From Flavobacteriaceae bacterium Ga0077528 (GTDB taxonomy: Bacteria; Bacteroidota; Bacteroidia; Flavobacteriales; Flavobacteriaceae), in the NCBI GenBank assembly GCA_001464475.1, contig LNDX01000001.1:310001-374000 (forward strand): 64,000 bases of DNA, given 5' to 3'. The position numbers and the translations under genes are program-made. Shown in pieces: positions 61,999-64,000 of this stretch (the first letter of the stretch is position 1; the number at the start of each line of letters is the position of its first letter). The notes beneath the pieces were generated by a model. The model worked only from the letters and a program-made list of their open reading frames with translations, was not told where the DNA came from and searched no databases.

Positions 61999-62044
61999 AG
62001 TATTAAGATTTATGTATTAAGTATTAAGACTTAACTGTATACTT
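61999..62044. repeat. GTATTAAG short direct repeats
   Basis: AGTATTAAGA, TGTATTAAGT and AGTATTAAGAC in a row, then CTTAACTGTATACTT, in the spacer between dut and the nucleotidyltransferase gene. Weakly palindromic. Confidence 0.6.
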
Positions 62045-62070
62045 TAAATATTTACTTTTAAAACTGCTCA

Positions 62071-62505
62071 CTATTTAATTCCTGTACTCCCAAAACCGCC
62101 TTCTCCACGAGACGTTTCTGATAATTCTTGAACTTCAATCCATTCGGCTCTTTCGTGTTTGGCTATAATTAGTTGTGCAATTCTTTCTCCGTTTTCGATT
62201 ACAAAATCTTCATTGGATAAATTTACTAAAATAACTCCGATTTCACCTCGATAATCAGCATCGACTGTTCCAGGAGAATTTAAAACAGTAACTCCTTTTT
62301 TGGCAGCTAATCCGCTTCTTGGTCTTACTTGTGCTTCGTAACCTATTGGTAATTCAATAAAAAGTCCTGTTTTTACAATAGTTCTTTCTAAAGATTTTAG
62401 TGAAATTGGTTCTGAAATATTAGCACGTAGATCCATTCCTGCAGAGGCAATGGTTTCGTAATTAGGTAGTTCGTGTTGTGATTTATTTATAATTTTAATC
62501 GTCAT
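62071..62505 (-). CDS. dut: Deoxyuridine triphosphatase (dUTPase)
   Basis: 144 residues with the trimeric dUTPase motifs in order: [41 protein letters not shown] and [10 protein letters not shown]. Hydrolyses dUTP to dUMP, preventing uracil in DNA. It begins 6 bases after the flippase stop, so it is read in the envelope operon. Confidence 0.97.
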   Translation of the reverse strand: MTIKIINKSQHELPNYETIASAGMDLRANISEPISLKSLERTIVKTGLFIELPIGYEAQVRPRSGLAAKKGVTVLNSPGTVDADYRGEIGVILVNLSNEDFVIENGERIAQLIIAKHERAEWIEVQELSETSRGEGGFGSTGIK

Positions 62506-62511
62506 GATTTA

Positions 62512-63969
62512 TTATTTTCGTTTGATGATTTTTAAAAGTGTTTCCTTTTCGTTTCTATAAATGAAATATAAAAATAGCGAAAGTAAAACGATTTTCACAA
62601 GATAATTTTCTCTCAAATAAGGAATATAAAAAGCAATAGCTGAAAAGGCAATGGATAAGCCCAAATATTTCAAAATTGTATTAATTTCATATGGAATTGG
62701 ATACTTCTTTTGCCCCATTTTATAGGATATTATCATCATAGTTCCATAAGCTGCCAATGTTGCAATTGCTGATCCATAATAACTGAATTCTTTGATTAAT
62801 AAATAATTCAATGACAAAGTTACTATTGCTCCAATTATGGATATGTAAGCGCCGATTTTTGTTTTATCAATTAACTTATACCAAACCGATAAATTAGTAT
62901 AAATACCAAGAAAGAAATTCGCTAAAACTATTAATGGAACCACTTTTATTGCATCCCAATATTCTTCACTTGGTACTAATAGCAGTTTTAATAAATCAAT
63001 AAAAATGATAACAAAAAGCGTGATAAACGACCCGAAAATAACAAAATACTTTGTAATCGTTGCATAAGTTTGAGGTGCGTTTTCATTGCTGGCATGACTG
63101 AAGAAAAAAGGTTCGATTCCAAGTGTGTAACCTGTTCTAAATAAAACCATGAACATTCCAATTTTATAACAGGCAGAATAAGCTCCAATATCAGCTTTTG
63201 GAACATTCATCCAATCTAAAAGAATTTTATCAAAATGTTCGTTGATGGCAAAAGCTATTCCAGCAATCAAAATTGGATACCCATATTGCATCATTTGTTT
63301 CCAAAGATTGAAATCGAATTTCCAATTTATCTTGAAATAATCTGGAGAAAGCACAATAAAAGTTAACAAACTTGCAATTAAATTAGAAATGAAAATGTAA
63401 CCTACTTGAAAGTTTTCAAAGTAAATAGTATTAAAAAAACCCTCAGGATTTGACTCTGCAATTTCAGGTAAAAAAATTAAAAAGAACAAGTTTAAAAGCA
63501 TCATTAAAGACACATTAGCAATTTTAATAATTCCATATTGCATTGGTCTTTTAGTTGCTCTCAATCTCGAAAAAGGTATGATTACAAGTGCATCGAGAAC
63601 TAATATCCAAATAGTGTATGTTATGTATTCGACTTTTATTTCAGCCAAATGTGATAATGTGTTTCTAAAAATCAAGGCAAGAAACAAAAATGAAATTGAC
63701 GACCAAAAAATAGAAACGGTAGCAGTTGAAATAACGCTTTTCTTGTTTTCTTCTTTATTATAAAATCGGAAGAATGCGGTTTCCATTCCGTAAGATAAGA
63801 TTACATTAAAAAAAACCAACCAAGCAAAGACAATAGAGACATCGGCAAACTCTTGTTTTGGCAATCTATCAACGTATAATGGATTAAGCATAAAACTTAT
63901 CATTCGTGGCAAAACAGTTGCCAAACCATAGATTAGTGTTTGCTTGAAAAGATTTTTATATAAACTCAA
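62512..63969 (-). CDS. Polysaccharide flippase (Wzx/MATE-like, MOP superfamily)
   Basis: 485 residues, 12-14 membrane helices, beginning LFKQTLIYGLATVLPRMISF as in many flavobacterial oligosaccharide flippases. The start is a TTG at 63969; no in-frame ATG is present upstream in the window, although the frame stays open to the edge. The family moves lipid-linked sugars across the inner membrane. First visible gene of a six-gene minus-strand operon (flippase, dut, nucleotidyltransferase, TPR, DUF4292, EnvC-like). Confidence 0.9.
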   Translation of the reverse strand: MSLYKNLFKQTLIYGLATVLPRMISFMLNPLYVDRLPKQEFADVSIVFAWLVFFNVILSYGMETAFFRFYNKEENKKSVISTATVSIFWSSISFLFLALIFRNTLSHLAEIKVEYITYTIWILVLDALVIIPFSRLRATKRPMQYGIIKIANVSLMMLLNLFFLIFLPEIAESNPEGFFNTIYFENFQVGYIFISNLIASLLTFIVLSPDYFKINWKFDFNLWKQMMQYGYPILIAGIAFAINEHFDKILLDWMNVPKADIGAYSACYKIGMFMVLFRTGYTLGIEPFFFSHASNENAPQTYATITKYFVIFGSFITLFVIIFIDLLKLLLVPSEEYWDAIKVVPLIVLANFFLGIYTNLSVWYKLIDKTKIGAYISIIGAIVTLSLNYLLIKEFSYYGSAIATLAAYGTMMIISYKMGQKKYPIPYEINTILKYLGLSIAFSAIAFYIPYLRENYLVKIVLLSLFLYFIYRNEKETLLKIIKRK

Positions 63970-64000
63970 TGTGATTTTATTTAATGTGAAACAAAAATAG

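Overview
The window is chromosomal DNA from a Bacteroidota bacterium, most likely a yellow-pigmented, gliding member of Flavobacteriaceae close to Flavobacterium. Evidence: AT-rich sequence; promoters of the Bacteroidota type (TTG near -33, TAnnTTTG near -7) instead of -35/-10; almost no Shine-Dalgarno sites; the gliding lipoprotein GldH; a secreted S8 protease with a type IX secretion C-terminal domain; TonB receptors; lycopene cyclase; a HU-CCDC81/SPOR protein; a dual-membrane anti-sigma protein. I see no rRNA, tRNA, CRISPR array, prophage or insertion sequence. It reads as core genome with short repeats between genes.

Layout. 0-6 kb: cut-off NAD(P)-binding epimerase, S9 and M13 peptidases, SCO1-like copper protein. 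6-15 kb: metal region with feoA-feoB, a FecA-like TonB receptor, a FeoB-associated Cys-rich micropeptide, a DtxR-family repressor with a ZIP transporter, and a second TonB receptor. 15-24 kb: lycopene cyclase, bacilliredoxin, tRNA hydroxylase TrhO, then the ricT-gldH-PBP1A-scoA-scoB series. 24-33 kb: class I fumarase with an unlisted 54-residue membrane protein and an SpmA/SpmB-type protein, the S8 protease, DNA repair and cytochrome genes. 33-44 kb: haem biosynthesis. hemA, C, D, E, F and B are on the minus strand, and an AraC regulator, hemH and hemJ are on the plus strand, so every step from glutamyl-tRNA to haem is present except hemL. 44-53 kb: orphan histidine kinase, lipid genes, recA, and an operon of lipoprotein, ECF sigma factor and barrel-fused anti-sigma factor. 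53-64 kb: trpS, dprA, HU/SPOR protein, and an envelope operon (flippase, dUTPase, nucleotidyltransferase, TPR, DUF4292, EnvC-like).

Three signals cross gene boundaries. (1) A 15-bp 7-1-7 inverted repeat close to TTAGAATnATTCTAA lies at the promoters of feoA, the FecA-like receptor, the haem-cluster AraC gene and the bacilliredoxin gene, suggesting one Fur/PerR-like or DtxR-like iron/redox regulon. (2) The sigma-factor operon at 50-53 kb encodes a single chain predicted to run from cytoplasm through the inner membrane to an outer-membrane barrel. (3) At least ten gene spacers carry palindromic or direct-repeat elements of several unrelated families, including most spacers of the haem cluster.

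Several starts were moved downstream of the longest reading frame because the signal peptide, a promoter, or overlap with the preceding gene decides them; each entry says so.
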